DNA of 64,000 nucleotides from a bacterium (GCA_025782575.1 JALGYY010000043.1:229093-293092); one strand, 5' to 3'; numbered from the stretch's first letter, positions 27,349-37,079 are shown. Numbers and translations are program-made. Notes: generated by a model from the letters alone, not told the origin.

Positions 27349-28143
27349 GTGGTCCCGGACATTGATGCCGCCGCGTGGCTGCTGAAAAGCGAAATCGAAT
27401 ATTTCTCATTGGACGCAGAGCGTGAGTCTCTCCGGCCCGGACTATTGTTCCGAGCGCACGGCGCCGAATCGTTCCCGCCGGGAGCGGTTGCGTTTCTCGG
27501 TTCGGGCGAGGGCGCTGCCACGAGCGACTGGGTTCAGCGAACCGAAGAACGGTTTCGAGAGATCGGCGCCGGATTGGCGCGGATTTATACACCAATCGAT
27601 TTCATTGGTAGCGATCGACTTCTACAAGCCGGTTTCAATCATCGAATAGAGGTCGGCTACTTCGCCAGGCCGATCCATACGGCCTCTCGACATCACAAAA
27701 CGTTCCGATTGATAGCGGATGAACGCGACTGGGCATTGAAGCTCACGATTCACCAAGCTGGAGAAGGAGTCCCCGACGGCCATGAGATCCCGGCAGAAGA
27801 CTGGGTCGCGATCGAAAAACGCAAGAGCACAACAGGCGGAATTCAGATGTTCCTGGTCGAAGTCGACGGAGAGCCACGTGCGACTGTCGGTCTTATGGAA
27901 TTCGAATTCGCGCTGCGGCTGAAGAACCTGCTGGTTCATCCTGATCACAGGAGAAGCGGAGTCGGTGGTGAGATCCTGCGTGCCGCCCGTAGAGCGGCCC
28001 GCGAGAGGGATCTCGCCGGTGTCGGATGCTTCGCGATCGCGGGCGAGGAGGGGGAGGCCCTTTACAAGGGTGAGAACTTCCAACCCGTCTGCGCCCAGAT
28101 GGAGTGGACTAAAATGATGGTACCGGAGGGAACGAGGAAATGA
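27349..28143 (+). CDS. GNAT-family N-acetyltransferase
   Basis: 264 residues from GTG, with GGAGGA about 6 nt upstream. The acetyl-CoA motif A is clear in the C-terminal half: LKNLLVHPDHRRSGVGGEIL (residues ~202-221), where R-R-x-G-x-G is the pyrophosphate loop. The N-terminal ~130 residues are less conserved and may be a second, degenerate GNAT-like half that sets specificity. The stop overlaps the start of a PhyH-type dioxygenase (ATGA), so the two enzymes probably act in one small pathway, for example modification of a lipid or secondary metabolite. The acceptor cannot be told. Confidence 0.88.
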   Translation: MVPDIDAAAWLLKSEIEYFSLDAERESLRPGLLFRAHGAESFPPGAVAFLGSGEGAATSDWVQRTEERFREIGAGLARIYTPIDFIGSDRLLQAGFNHRIEVGYFARPIHTASRHHKTFRLIADERDWALKLTIHQAGEGVPDGHEIPAEDWVAIEKRKSTTGGIQMFLVEVDGEPRATVGLMEFEFALRLKNLLVHPDHRRSGVGGEILRAARRAARERDLAGVGCFAIAGEEGEALYKGENFQPVCAQMEWTKMMVPEGTRK

Positions 28144-28907
28144 CCAAAGGCCTAAGCAAGGAGCAAATCGAGCAGTTCGGTGCGGAGGGCTACCTGAAAC
28201 TCGATCGTCAATTCGACGAGAAAGAAGTGGCGATCATGCGAGCGGAGAGTGAGCGAATATTCGCGGACTCTTCACTTGCCGACATCGCTAATCTCCGCGC
28301 TTATACCCGGAACACTCTCTCAGGAGAGCCCGTCATCGACCGATTCGATCCGGTGAGAGACCTCTCGCCCCAATTCGACGCGTTATCCCGCGACAAGAGG
28401 ATGATCGCCGCCGCCGCCGATCTTCTTGGCGAAGATGTACTCCTGTTCAAGGATAAGTTGATTGCCAAATTTCCAGGCGTTTGTGGTTACTCCCTTCATC
28501 AGGACTTTGCCTATTGGCAGGGAGTGGGCATTCCCGCCGAAGATATCATCACCGCCTACATATCCATCGACAAGGCGGGAGCCGATAACGGAGCGATGGA
28601 GCTCTTTCTCGGCTATCACGACATTGTATTCAACCGACCGGGCAAGATGGATGACATCGAGGAAGACCGGATCGATACGTCGAATGCTCTCCTTCTTGAA
28701 ACAGAACCGGGTGATGTCGTTTTCTTTCATACTCTCGTTCCCCATCGCTCCGGGCCGAATCGATCCGATCGACACCGAAGATACCTCTATTTCAGTTACT
28801 CGCCGGCCAGACATGGCGATCTTTACGATCGCTATTATGAGACCTATCGAGAGCGCCGGTTGCGTGAACTACCTGGGGACCTCCGCGACCGAGCTTACTT
28901 CCGGTAG
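28140..28907 (+). CDS. phytanoyl-CoA dioxygenase-family (PhyH) Fe(II)/2-oxoglutarate enzyme
   Basis: 255 residues, the usual PhyH size; the start overlaps the acetyltransferase stop. Iron-binding residues are visible: H120-x-D122 in YSLHQDFAYW and distal His202 in LVPHRSGPNRS. Nearby arginines (SDRHRRYLYFSYSP) can hold 2-oxoglutarate. FGAEGYLKLDRQFDE at the N-terminus is typical for the family. The reaction is hydroxylation (or rarely halogenation or epimerisation) of an acyl or amino substrate with oxygen, so the organism probably uses oxygen at least at times. The substrate is unknown. Confidence 0.92.
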   Translation: MTKGLSKEQIEQFGAEGYLKLDRQFDEKEVAIMRAESERIFADSSLADIANLRAYTRNTLSGEPVIDRFDPVRDLSPQFDALSRDKRMIAAAADLLGEDVLLFKDKLIAKFPGVCGYSLHQDFAYWQGVGIPAEDIITAYISIDKAGADNGAMELFLGYHDIVFNRPGKMDDIEEDRIDTSNALLLETEPGDVVFFHTLVPHRSGPNRSDRHRRYLYFSYSPARHGDLYDRYYETYRERRLRELPGDLRDRAYFR

Positions 28908-28941
28908 CCGGCGCGGATGACACCGCAGGTGCCAAGGCAGG

Positions 28942-29898
28942 CTATAGCTTGAATCGCTCCAGCTCTTCCGCCACATGATACCCGCGTGCCTCGATCTCAC
29001 TGCGAGCATCGGAACCCCTCCAGATAGCCCGGTTCGTGTGATTCAAATGGATGAAGCGCACCTTCGCGCGCTCACTTGCAGGCAACGATTCAAAACGTCG
29101 CATGCTATGTCTGATAAAAGGGTGCGGAAAGCCGGACATATCGCGGCCCGGGATTTCACCGTTATCAAAGAAAGTGCCGTCCAGATAAGCGACATCAACG
29201 TCCGCGATCATCTCTTCGATTCTCGTTCCCCACTCGTCCCATGTTTCCCAGCTATCGATGTCGGGAATGAAGAGCGCAGCCCGTTCCGGACCATGAATGA
29301 CATACCCGACGACTTCGGAAAACTCCTGGCGGTGTGGCACGAGAACAGGCTTTACCCGGAGTCGCCTGTTCAACTCTAATTCTCTATCCTCTTCGAGAGA
29401 TCGAAGAGAAATATTCTTATAGCTAACGAGCTGACTCCAGGGGCCGTTTGTGGTCAGGTACTCGTGCATTCGCGGCATGGCGAAGACAGGTACCTCTTTC
29501 GCGCCGAGCGACTCGTGGCCGAGAAACATCAGCCCGGTATAGTGGCCGATATGGGCGTGCGTCAAAAAGATGCCGTCCAGACCCGGCTTTTCTTCAGCGG
29601 GGGCGATTCTGTCGAGCATCTGGAGCTGCTCCCGGAAGTCAGGCGTCGCTTCAAACATCCAGCGCTCGGAGCTTGCCGGGTCGACAACGGCAAGGCTGAC
29701 GACCCGGCGGCGCCTTGCTTCGTCGATCCAGCCGGGATGCTCTTTTGTACCTGCTTGCGGCACCCCTCCGTCCTGGGCAATACCGAGCACGACAATATAC
29801 GGCGACAACTTCTTATCGTGCGAGTCTGCTCCGACGCCTGAGGCTGCCAGAGCAAGAAGCGCGGCTAGTACCAGATAAGATGGGATTGAGACTGTCAT
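28942..29898 (-). CDS. exported PqqB-like metallo-beta-lactamase-fold hydrolase
   Basis: 318 residues with a signal peptide ending near ASGVGADS. The MBL-fold metal motif is THAHIGHYTG (residues ~113-122), in which the Asp of HxHxDH is Gly; this is usual for PqqB-like proteins rather than decay. VLGIAQDGGVPQAG near residue 37 and YLDGTFFDNGEIPGRDM further on are also PqqB-type motifs. No other pqq gene is in the window, so a role in PQQ synthesis is unproven; a free-standing periplasmic hydrolase is as likely. It is divergent from the large Ig-domain gene. Confidence 0.85.
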   Translation of the reverse strand: MTVSIPSYLVLAALLALAASGVGADSHDKKLSPYIVVLGIAQDGGVPQAGTKEHPGWIDEARRRRVVSLAVVDPASSERWMFEATPDFREQLQMLDRIAPAEEKPGLDGIFLTHAHIGHYTGLMFLGHESLGAKEVPVFAMPRMHEYLTTNGPWSQLVSYKNISLRSLEEDRELELNRRLRVKPVLVPHRQEFSEVVGYVIHGPERAALFIPDIDSWETWDEWGTRIEEMIADVDVAYLDGTFFDNGEIPGRDMSGFPHPFIRHSMRRFESLPASERAKVRFIHLNHTNRAIWRGSDARSEIEARGYHVAEELERFKL

Positions 29899-29913
29899 AC
29901 TGTCACGGCCCGA

Positions 29914-29942
29914 TTGACCTCCCTACGGTTACATGCTAAACT
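29914..29942 (+). promoter_or_regulatory. sigma-70-type promoter for the Ig-domain gene
   Basis: TTGACC at 29914-29919, 17 bp, then TAAACT at 29937-29942 with an extended TG-C. Transcription would start near 29949, and AAAGGAG precedes the ATG at 29985. Confidence 0.75.
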
Positions 29943-29984
29943 ATTCTGGTCGCGGAATATATAAATTCTAAAAGGAGTGTCACC

Positions 29985-32900
29985 ATGGTCTCCGGTCACA
30001 GGAGTCATCCCCCGGCATTCTTCATTTGTTTTTTCCTCGCGTTCCTATGCCCGAAAGTATCCGCCGATTTCATAGGTCTCGACAGAAACGGGGACTTGCT
30101 CTGTGACTCCCCTTCGGACATGGGGGTCGCCACCGGAGTCGCGGGCGTCCGCGATACATTCGATCTCTTTATGGATGCCTCGGTGGGAATATTTTCTTGG
30201 GGCTGCACTTTCTGCGTCAACGACTCGAACTCTATCATTATTGACACATTTCTCTACAACGCCCCACAGAACTGGACACAGATCGATCTGCACAGCGTCA
30301 CAGTGCCGCTCGAATTGCGCGCCTTCTTCCCGAGAGCGAAGTGCCTGATCGCTCAGGCAGTTGACTTCGACCTTACGAACCCGATTCAATTGCCGGCACG
30401 ACTCGGGTCATTCGCCTACGAGATTGCAGAGGCCACATGCGTCGGTTTTGTGATCGACGGTTCACTCAGCGGTTATTTTTCGACCGGTCTTCAATCAGTT
30501 GTTTTTGATAACCCGGCCGATGTCTGCTCGCAGCAACCGTGCGGACTCTCCCTGACCGTCAATGGAGTCTCTCCTGAATGTCCGGTTCCACCCGGTCATG
30601 TCGGCGAGACTTATCCCGGCGAAGTTGTATTCACGGCAGCGGGCGGGTCCCCCCCTTACACATGGTCCCAAACCGGTATGCCCACCGGGCTCGACATCGA
30701 CCCACCGACCGGCGAGGTGGTCGGCACGCCGACCACCATGGGCGATTTCTCGTTTGTCGCTACCGTGACCGACAGTCTGGGCGATCAGGCATCGCGTGCC
30801 TGTTCGCTCGTGATAGTCGAAGATGTCATGGTCGATCCCGACAATCCTGCTTGCCCCCTTCCCCATGGGATGAGGACGGAACCGTACTCTGAGAGCGTGC
30901 AATTCAAGGCACTCGGAGGAGCGCCGCCATACATATGGTCGAGCGTCGGCCTCCCGACAGGGATGGCAATCATTTCGAATACGGGATTTGTCGTCGGCAT
31001 ACCGGCAAATACCGGGAAATACGTATTTACGGTAACCGTGGCGGACTCGGAACTGAAGCAGTTCGCATCCACCGATTCACGAACCTGCTCGATGCGCGTC
31101 TTTCGAGAACTCAAAGTTGGTACGCTCCAGCCCGAGTGCCCGATTCCACCAGCGACGCCTGGCGAGCCGTACCCCGCAGGGACGACGTTCCAGGCTTCGG
31201 GAGGGCTTCCCCCCTATGGCTGGACCGCGTCCGGGTTACCCACGGGGATTTTCATATCGCCGTCCGGCGAAATCAGCGGTCAGACAAATGAGACAGGCCC
31301 GTTCTTATTTACTGTAACCGTCACCGACTCTTTGGGGCAATCCGACAACCGCGAATGTTCCATCGATGCTGGATTCCCCGTATTGATCGACACGTTAGAT
31401 CCGATCTGTCCACTGCCTTTCGTCCTCCGCGGCGCGCCGATTCCGGCGGCGTATTCTTTCCATTTCTTTGAGGGCATTCCCCCGATCGGCTGGTCGGCTT
31501 CCGGACTGCCTCCAGGCGTCACGATCGATCCAGGGTCCGGGCAGCTGGTCGGCAGCGCGACTTCCGTCGAAAACTATCCTTTCACCGTTTCCGTTACAGA
31601 CAAGTACGTCACCAGCTCTCGTGATTGTGCACTGCGTGTGGTGGATCCACTCCAGATCGACGAAAGCGTCCCCGCCTGCCCCCTTCCCACCTCAGATCCG
31701 AACGAGCCATACCCGGCCGGGTCAGTCTTTTCCGCGAACGGAGGGCTGAATCCTTACATCTGGTCACAAGCCGGTCTACCCGGAGGAATGCTTATTGACT
31801 CTCTTAGCGGGGAGATCGGCGGCACGCCCCTAGAGGCGGGCACATTCTTGTTCGAAGTCTCGGCGGTCGACCAGTTGGGACTGACAGACACTGTAAGCTG
31901 CGAAGTCACCATCGGCCCCAGCTTTCTGGGGTTCGACCGGAACGGCGACATGCTCTGTGATCCCTCCGTCGATCTGGGAACAATCCTTGCTCCGATCGGC
32001 TCGGTCGATACTCTTGATCTGTTCATCGATGGATTCGCTTCGACCACCAGCTGGGCATGTACATTCTGCCTGCTCGATTCCAATTCCGTTCTTCTCGACA
32101 CGTTCATCTACAACACTCCACCCGCATGGACCGATATTCCTTTGCAGTCCGCCGCCGTTCCGGCTGAGCTCCAGAGTCAGTACCCCTTGATGAACTGCTT
32201 CATCGTACAATCGACCGACTTCAGTTTCACAGAGCCGGTTGCCATTCCATCAACTCTCGGTTCGCTCATCTATGAAGTCGCCTCGGAACCATGCGTCGGT
32301 TTCCTGCTTCACGGTCCTGGGTCCGGATATCTGTCGACCGAGCTCGAGCCCGTAATTTTCACCGACCCTCACTCTACGTGCGGAACGTATTCCGATTGCG
32401 CTGTCACGGTCGCAATCGACGAACAGGACCCGGTCTGCCCGCTTCCACAGGCGAAACGGAATCAACCGTACGTCGCGCCAGGCCCGTTCATCGCCGCCGA
32501 GGGATTCCCGCCGTTCACCTGGTCCCAGGTCGGACTTCCGAGCGGTCTGGATATTGATCCTCAAACGGGCCTTGTCTCAGGAACGTCGAGCGCCGGGCGC
32601 GGCACCTATCCGTTTACGGTTACGATGCAGGATGAGTTTGACAGAGTTGCAACACGGGAATGCCGGGTCAGACTTTGCGCCGGCGCGCTTTGCACGTTTT
32701 TCCCGATGCAGGTCGAGATCGGCGGAATCACTCTGGTCGAGCAGGAAGCTGGGGTCAGAGTAAACTGGACGGTAGTTGACGTATCACAATTCCTGCGAGT
32801 CCATCTGATCGGCGGTCCCGCTCCGTCAGGTGACTACGAAGTTCTAGCTACCGAAGATGTGTCCCTCTTGAGTGGGGGAGCAGGCTTCGTGTATTTCGAT

Positions 32901-33302
32901 TCGATCGCGCCTCTCGATCGAGAATACTACCTGCAAGGCGATTTGATAACCGGCGGGGTTGAAACGTATGGGCCGGTACTCAGAGTTTCGGCAACCGGCC
33001 TGCCGGGATCCGAAGTGCCGGCACCCGGCAAGCTCACAATCAGGAGCGAGCCGAATCCGTTCAATCCAACGACGACGTTGTCATTCGCTCTCTCCGGAGC
33101 TGGCCATGTCCGGCTCGACATCTATGACGCCCGCGGATCGCATGTGAAGCGGTTGGTGGACGAGAGCCTCTTGTCCGGGGCGCATCAGATCGTATGGGGA
33201 GGGAAACGTTCGGGCGGAAGCGCCGCGCCGTCCGGAATCTACTTTGCCAGGCTACGCGTCGGAGACAAAAGGGTCGTGACGAAGCTGGTGCTTATCAGAT
33301 AG
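29985..33302 (+). CDS. large secreted protein with putative-Ig repeats and sorting domain
   Basis: 1105 residues with a signal peptide (FFICFFLAFLCPKVSA). A ~170-residue domain with GLDRNGDLLCD, WGCTFCVNDSNS and CVGFVIDGSLSGYFSTGLQ occurs twice (near 30-190 and 645-800). Between them lie five, and after the second one, a sixth putative-Ig repeat of ~90 residues, each with CP-x-P, GG-x-PPY-x-W, G-L-P-x-G, G-T-P and T-V-x-V-x-D. The protein ends in the FlgD-like domain (EPNPFNPTTTLSFAL, GSHVKRLV, VWGGKRSGG, PSGIYFARL). Tandem Ig modules behind a sorting domain suggest a surface adhesin or carbohydrate-binding protein. The duplicated domain has no name that I recognise. Confidence 0.88.
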   Translation: MVSGHRSHPPAFFICFFLAFLCPKVSADFIGLDRNGDLLCDSPSDMGVATGVAGVRDTFDLFMDASVGIFSWGCTFCVNDSNSIIIDTFLYNAPQNWTQIDLHSVTVPLELRAFFPRAKCLIAQAVDFDLTNPIQLPARLGSFAYEIAEATCVGFVIDGSLSGYFSTGLQSVVFDNPADVCSQQPCGLSLTVNGVSPECPVPPGHVGETYPGEVVFTAAGGSPPYTWSQTGMPTGLDIDPPTGEVVGTPTTMGDFSFVATVTDSLGDQASRACSLVIVEDVMVDPDNPACPLPHGMRTEPYSESVQFKALGGAPPYIWSSVGLPTGMAIISNTGFVVGIPANTGKYVFTVTVADSELKQFASTDSRTCSMRVFRELKVGTLQPECPIPPATPGEPYPAGTTFQASGGLPPYGWTASGLPTGIFISPSGEISGQTNETGPFLFTVTVTDSLGQSDNRECSIDAGFPVLIDTLDPICPLPFVLRGAPIPAAYSFHFFEGIPPIGWSASGLPPGVTIDPGSGQLVGSATSVENYPFTVSVTDKYVTSSRDCALRVVDPLQIDESVPACPLPTSDPNEPYPAGSVFSANGGLNPYIWSQAGLPGGMLIDSLSGEIGGTPLEAGTFLFEVSAVDQLGLTDTVSCEVTIGPSFLGFDRNGDMLCDPSVDLGTILAPIGSVDTLDLFIDGFASTTSWACTFCLLDSNSVLLDTFIYNTPPAWTDIPLQSAAVPAELQSQYPLMNCFIVQSTDFSFTEPVAIPSTLGSLIYEVASEPCVGFLLHGPGSGYLSTELEPVIFTDPHSTCGTYSDCAVTVAIDEQDPVCPLPQAKRNQPYVAPGPFIAAEGFPPFTWSQVGLPSGLDIDPQTGLVSGTSSAGRGTYPFTVTMQDEFDRVATRECRVRLCAGALCTFFPMQVEIGGITLVEQEAGVRVNWTVVDVSQFLRVHLIGGPAPSGDYEVLATEDVSLLSGGAGFVYFDSIAPLDREYYLQGDLITGGVETYGPVLRVSATGLPGSEVPAPGKLTIRSEPNPFNPTTTLSFALSGAGHVRLDIYDARGSHVKRLVDESLLSGAHQIVWGGKRSGGSAAPSGIYFARLRVGDKRVVTKLVLIR

Positions 33303-33458
33303 AGAGGCACCTTTCAGGATCAGCTCTCATCCTACCGGTTGGAATCCCGTTCTCGCTGTGGTGCGACTTACTCCCAGCACGGGGAGAAGCACCAGCGGTA
33401 CTTCCTGAGTCAGAGCGTCCACCAGCGCCTTGAACGGTGGATACCCTGCCGATCGCTG

Positions 33459-33467
33459 TGCTACTAT
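33459..33467 (+). promoter_or_regulatory. extended -10 promoter of the MBOAT gene
   Basis: TG-C-TACTAT at 33459-33467 ends 9 bp before ATG 33477. Transcription would start at about 33474, giving a leaderless or almost leaderless mRNA; accordingly there is no Shine-Dalgarno. Confidence 0.5.
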
Positions 33468-33476
33468 TAAGATCGT

Positions 33477-34883
33477 ATGCTTTTCAACTCATCGATATTC
33501 GCCGTTTTCATCGCCCTTCTGCTCCCGCTCTACGCGATCCTTCCTGCATCCCGTCCCCGGAAGCTTCTACTGCTTGTAGCGAGTTACCTCTTCTATGCCA
33601 ACTGGGATTGGCGTTATCTATCGCTCCTGCTCATTTCCACGGCGATCGACTACCACGCCGGAAAACGTCTTGCGAGGACGGATCGTCTCGGCGCGCGGCG
33701 TGGCTGGCTCTTCGCAAGTCTATTCACCAACTTAGGCTTTCTTGGTGTTTTCAAGTACGGGAACTTCTTTATTGAACTTGCTGAGCCGATCTGGTCATCG
33801 CTCGGCATAGTGCCGATTCGTTTCCCGGGAAACATCCCCGTTGGAATATCGTTCTACACGTTCCAGACAATGAGCTACACGATCGATATATATCGGAAGA
33901 AAACGTCACCTTGTGGCTGCCTTCTCGATTTCGCGCTCTACGTTTCGTTTTTCGCGCAGCTCGTGGCGGGGCCGATCGTGCGGAGTACGCAGTTCCTCCC
34001 TCAAATCGTATCGATGAAGCAACTGCGCATGGGAAACGTTTCGAGCGGCACGCATCGCTTCCTGCTCGGTCTCTTCAAGAAGGTAGCAATCGCCGACAAC
34101 GTAGGTCTCTTCGTCGACACCATATTTCAAGCCCCCGGAGGTTACGGAGCAATCACGCTCTGGGGCGGCGCTTTCGCATTCGTGCTCCAGGTATACTGCG
34201 ATTTCTCCGCCTACTCCGACATGGCGGTCGGTATCGGCCGCGCGTTCGGCATCAAACTCCCTGAGAACTTCAAGAATCCGTATCTGGCACGATCGATCAC
34301 CGAGTTCTGGCAGCGGTGGCATATCTCGCTCTCCACGTGGCTGCGCGACTATCTGTTCATCCCGCTCGGCGGAAGCAGGAAAGGTCTTTCCCGCACTTAT
34401 GCGAATCTCTTTATCACCATGTTCCTCGGGGGGCTCTGGCACGGTGCAGCGCTTACCTATGTCGTATGGGGCGGGTTGCACGGGCTGATCCTGATGCTGG
34501 AGAGGATCCTCGGGATCGGCACCAGCGTAAGAGACGAGAATCGCGGTGGCTTCTTCGGAGTCGTGCGCGGAATCATCACCGTCAGCATTCACGCGGTGGG
34601 GCTCGTCATCTTTCGATCGGCCGACCTCCCGACGGCGTGGCAATACATCACGCGAATGGTGACCGCGTGGGAGAGTCTGGGGGGGGAACAGATGGCGCTC
34701 GGTTGGACGGGCGCGCTCATTCTGCTCTGCACAGGACAGTACTTCATCGAGCGGCACGGAATCGACCGTCCGCTCTGGATTGAGATGCCGGCGGCAGTAC
34801 AAGGCGCTGCGCTCGCTATGTTGCTCTATCTGACCGCATGGTTTCAGGCGGACAAAGTGGCGTTCATTTACTTTCAATTCTAG
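33477..34883 (+). CDS. MBOAT-family O-acyltransferase (AlgI-like)
   Basis: 468 residues with about ten membrane helices, the size of AlgI/PatA-type proteins. Family motifs are present: FWQRWHISLSTWLRDYLFIP, followed by the catalytic His322 in GGLWHGAALTYVVWGGLHG. AlgI-like enzymes transfer acetyl (or other acyl) groups across the membrane to surface polysaccharide or peptidoglycan, together with an SGNH-type partner; the next gene appears to encode one. No alginate genes are seen, so the acceptor is unknown. The start is the first ATG; the predicted promoter lies only 10 bp before it. Confidence 0.93.
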   Translation: MLFNSSIFAVFIALLLPLYAILPASRPRKLLLLVASYLFYANWDWRYLSLLLISTAIDYHAGKRLARTDRLGARRGWLFASLFTNLGFLGVFKYGNFFIELAEPIWSSLGIVPIRFPGNIPVGISFYTFQTMSYTIDIYRKKTSPCGCLLDFALYVSFFAQLVAGPIVRSTQFLPQIVSMKQLRMGNVSSGTHRFLLGLFKKVAIADNVGLFVDTIFQAPGGYGAITLWGGAFAFVLQVYCDFSAYSDMAVGIGRAFGIKLPENFKNPYLARSITEFWQRWHISLSTWLRDYLFIPLGGSRKGLSRTYANLFITMFLGGLWHGAALTYVVWGGLHGLILMLERILGIGTSVRDENRGGFFGVVRGIITVSIHAVGLVIFRSADLPTAWQYITRMVTAWESLGGEQMALGWTGALILLCTGQYFIERHGIDRPLWIEMPAAVQGAALAMLLYLTAWFQADKVAFIYFQF

Positions 34884-34891
34884 GGGCGAGA

Positions 34892-35977
34892 TTGAACAAG
34901 GCGACGAAAGCTCTGATCTGGTGTGCGGCGCTCATGATCGCGAGTGAGGTCGGCATTCGAACTCTCGAATCGGGGCCGATCCGGGTCGTCGATGACGCGC
35001 CGAGTTTCGAAACCAGACGCCCATTCGTTTTCGTGCTTGGCACATCGCGGGTGCGGCGCGGCATCTGGCCGAGGGTAATCGAAAAAGCATGGGCGGAAGA
35101 GACAGGGCATCGGCCGTGGGTCGCGAGTATCTGGGAGCTGGCGGTTACCAACATCGGCCTCTACAAGATCTACTTAGACGAAATCCGGCCGTGGGCCAAG
35201 AAGTCGACAATCCCCAACGGTGTGCTCGCCATCGAGATCTGCGGTGCCTCGATGAACGACTCGTACATGCGAGACGAAGAGGCACGCTACGCACATGTGA
35301 GCACATTCGGTAAGCACTTGCGTGCCGGCGATCTGAGCGACGCCTCGAGCCAGCTCCTTGTCAGTTCCGCCCGATTCACCGAGATTAAGGGAATCATCGA
35401 GGATCGATTCGGGAAGGGCGAGCGGCAGGAGGAGATCCGGATCGAGGATGGCGAAAAAATGGAGGACAATGGGGAAAGCGCCCCCCAGTCCGGGAAACGA
35501 AAGACATCGCTTGCCCAATATCTGCATCGCTATTCATGGGGGCGAGGTTACAAAGGATTCGACCCGCACCACGGCACGATGGATGACCTCAGGCTCGAAA
35601 AGATCCGGGAGCAGTACACAGGGACGCTACTCAAGGACTACGCGCTCGGCGGCATCCAGATAAAGTATTTAAAAAAACTGGTAAAGTCCGCACGGGAAGA
35701 CGGCCTGAAAGTCGTCTTCTTCATTTTGCCGATCACCGCTGATCATAGAGAATTCTGGGACGGGGACATGTACGCGGCGTATGTAGCGGCGGCGGAAGAA
35801 GTGGCCGCCGAACTCGGCGTGCCGCTCCATAACTTCGATCGCGATTTCGAAATCTCTCCCGACGAGTTCCGCGACACCAATCACCTGAAGGAGGTCGGCG
35901 CGGTAAGATTGTCGCGGGAATTCGCAAGCCGGCTGCTTGGAGACGGATTAGTGCCTGAGGCTGGGAATCAAAACTAA
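34892..35977 (+). CDS. membrane-anchored SGNH-like partner of the MBOAT acyltransferase
   Basis: 361 residues from TTG 34892, eight bases after the MBOAT stop and with GGGGCGAG upstream; an earlier in-frame ATG lies inside the MBOAT gene. An N-terminal helix (ALIWCAALMIASEVGI) should anchor it facing the periplasm. FVLGTSRVRRGI is an SGNH block I-like strand (GTS), and the C-terminal FRDTNHLKEVGAVRLS supplies the D-x-x-H block. Such proteins complete O-acetylation by transferring the acyl group from the MBOAT protein to the glycan. Similarity is to the AlgX/AlgJ/DUF1574 kind; residues between the blocks are not conserved enough for a name. Confidence 0.85.
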   Translation: MNKATKALIWCAALMIASEVGIRTLESGPIRVVDDAPSFETRRPFVFVLGTSRVRRGIWPRVIEKAWAEETGHRPWVASIWELAVTNIGLYKIYLDEIRPWAKKSTIPNGVLAIEICGASMNDSYMRDEEARYAHVSTFGKHLRAGDLSDASSQLLVSSARFTEIKGIIEDRFGKGERQEEIRIEDGEKMEDNGESAPQSGKRKTSLAQYLHRYSWGRGYKGFDPHHGTMDDLRLEKIREQYTGTLLKDYALGGIQIKYLKKLVKSAREDGLKVVFFILPITADHREFWDGDMYAAYVAAAEEVAAELGVPLHNFDRDFEISPDEFRDTNHLKEVGAVRLSREFASRLLGDGLVPEAGNQN

Positions 35978-36018
35978 TTCAGTTAGTGGAGGCGGCCAGG
36001 CTGCGTGTTCTGTCCCTC

Positions 36019-36044
36019 GCCCTCCCCGTCTATGAAGGGAGGGC
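36019..36044. terminator. stem-loop between convergent genes
   Basis: GCCCTCCC (36019-36026) and GGGAGGGC (36037-36044) pair perfectly around a 10-nt loop in the gap between the SGNH-like gene and the convergent coiled-coil gene. Confidence 0.5.
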
Positions 36045-36163
36045 CGGGATAATGAAGCGCGTGGCGACGCGGTGCATCGGAGGAGGCGACCTTTCCGTGA
36101 AACCCGGACGACTCCGGCGACCGACATGGCGACATGCCAGGTTGCACCGCCATGCCTTCGCGA

Positions 36164-36889
36164 TCAGATGTTGTTCAGGATGGAGTCCACGTTTTTCTCG
36201 AACTTATCCAGGATCTCACTCTGCGTCTCTTTGGCCTCCGCCAACTTTTCCTCCGTGGACTGCAGTTCGCGCGCGAGTTGGCTCTCGAGGCCGCTCAGCT
36301 CCTGACTCGTTTGATCGATCAGTTCTCGGGCATCCTTGAATTTTGCCGCCCACTCGGCTGGTGAGCTGTTCTGGTCGAGATCAGCGGTCTGTTCCATGAG
36401 TCGTGTGAGTCCAGGCGATCCATCTCCCGCACCGGCCCCCAACTCCTTGAGCCGCAGGCCTGCCTTTTTGATCTCTTCCTCGTTTTCATCGCCATGCTTG
36501 CTTCCGAGGCGAACGACATACCCGAGTTCGTGATGCCTTAGCATGATATTATTAAAACGGTCGACTCTGAGTGTAAGTCTAGCCATTCTCCGCTTCGCAA
36601 TCCGGATGGTCCTCCTCACGATGTTCTTCATGAGCCCGCTCAGATTTTTCGCTTTGCCCTTGCCGGCGACCGCCGCGCGGTTTCCTGCCGCCGGCTTTCC
36701 CTTGATAAGCTTCCCCATGCGGCTCGTCTTTGACTTGGTGAAGCCGGCAGCCGTCTTCCCGTGATCGGGTGCCTGGTCGACGGCAGGCTTCGTCTCTTCG
36801 CTCGTCCGTTTCTGTATCTGTTTCGAAGCGCTAGGTTTCCCGGTACGGAGCGGTGCCGTGGGTTTATTGTTCGGTCGAATCTTCGACAT
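36164..36889 (-). CDS. hypothetical basic, coiled-coil protein
   Basis: 241 residues from ATG 36889, which has AGGAGA upstream; the longer frame to 37141 runs into the tmRNA-like repeat and is not coding. There is a Pro/Lys/Thr-rich basic N-terminus (SKIRPNNKPTAPLRTGKPS), an Arg/Lys-rich helical centre (RRTIRIAKRRMARLTLRV, then GYVVRLGSKHGDENEEEIKK) and a long C-terminal coiled coil (QELSGLESQLARELQSTEEK). No signal peptide or membrane segment. I do not recognise a family; its organisation parallels the protein at 17343-18164. A structural role is possible. It lies beside the tmRNA-derived repeat but outside the repeat-bounded segment. Confidence 0.7.
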   Translation of the reverse strand: MSKIRPNNKPTAPLRTGKPSASKQIQKRTSEETKPAVDQAPDHGKTAAGFTKSKTSRMGKLIKGKPAAGNRAAVAGKGKAKNLSGLMKNIVRRTIRIAKRRMARLTLRVDRFNNIMLRHHELGYVVRLGSKHGDENEEEIKKAGLRLKELGAGAGDGSPGLTRLMEQTADLDQNSSPAEWAAKFKDARELIDQTSQELSGLESQLARELQSTEEKLAEAKETQSEILDKFEKNVDSILNNI

Positions 36890-37079
36890 GACGGTCTCCT
36901 TTCTCGGCGTAGGCCAGCCTGATAGGCTCAGGCTTGCAATCCGTCTATTGTGCCACGGGACAGAGTCTCCCGCAAGGCTCCGATCACTGTTGTATCGTGC
37001 AATCTGTCCGGTTAGTTGCGTGAAAACCGTCGATCGGCCTCCCTCAAAGAGAAATCCCGCTGCATGGCAACGGGTTACC

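Noticed and set aside
33906-34877. 323-codon minus-strand frame opposite the MBOAT gene
   Set aside because: The opposite strand encodes a complete MBOAT protein with catalytic His; the minus frame has no start signal or family.
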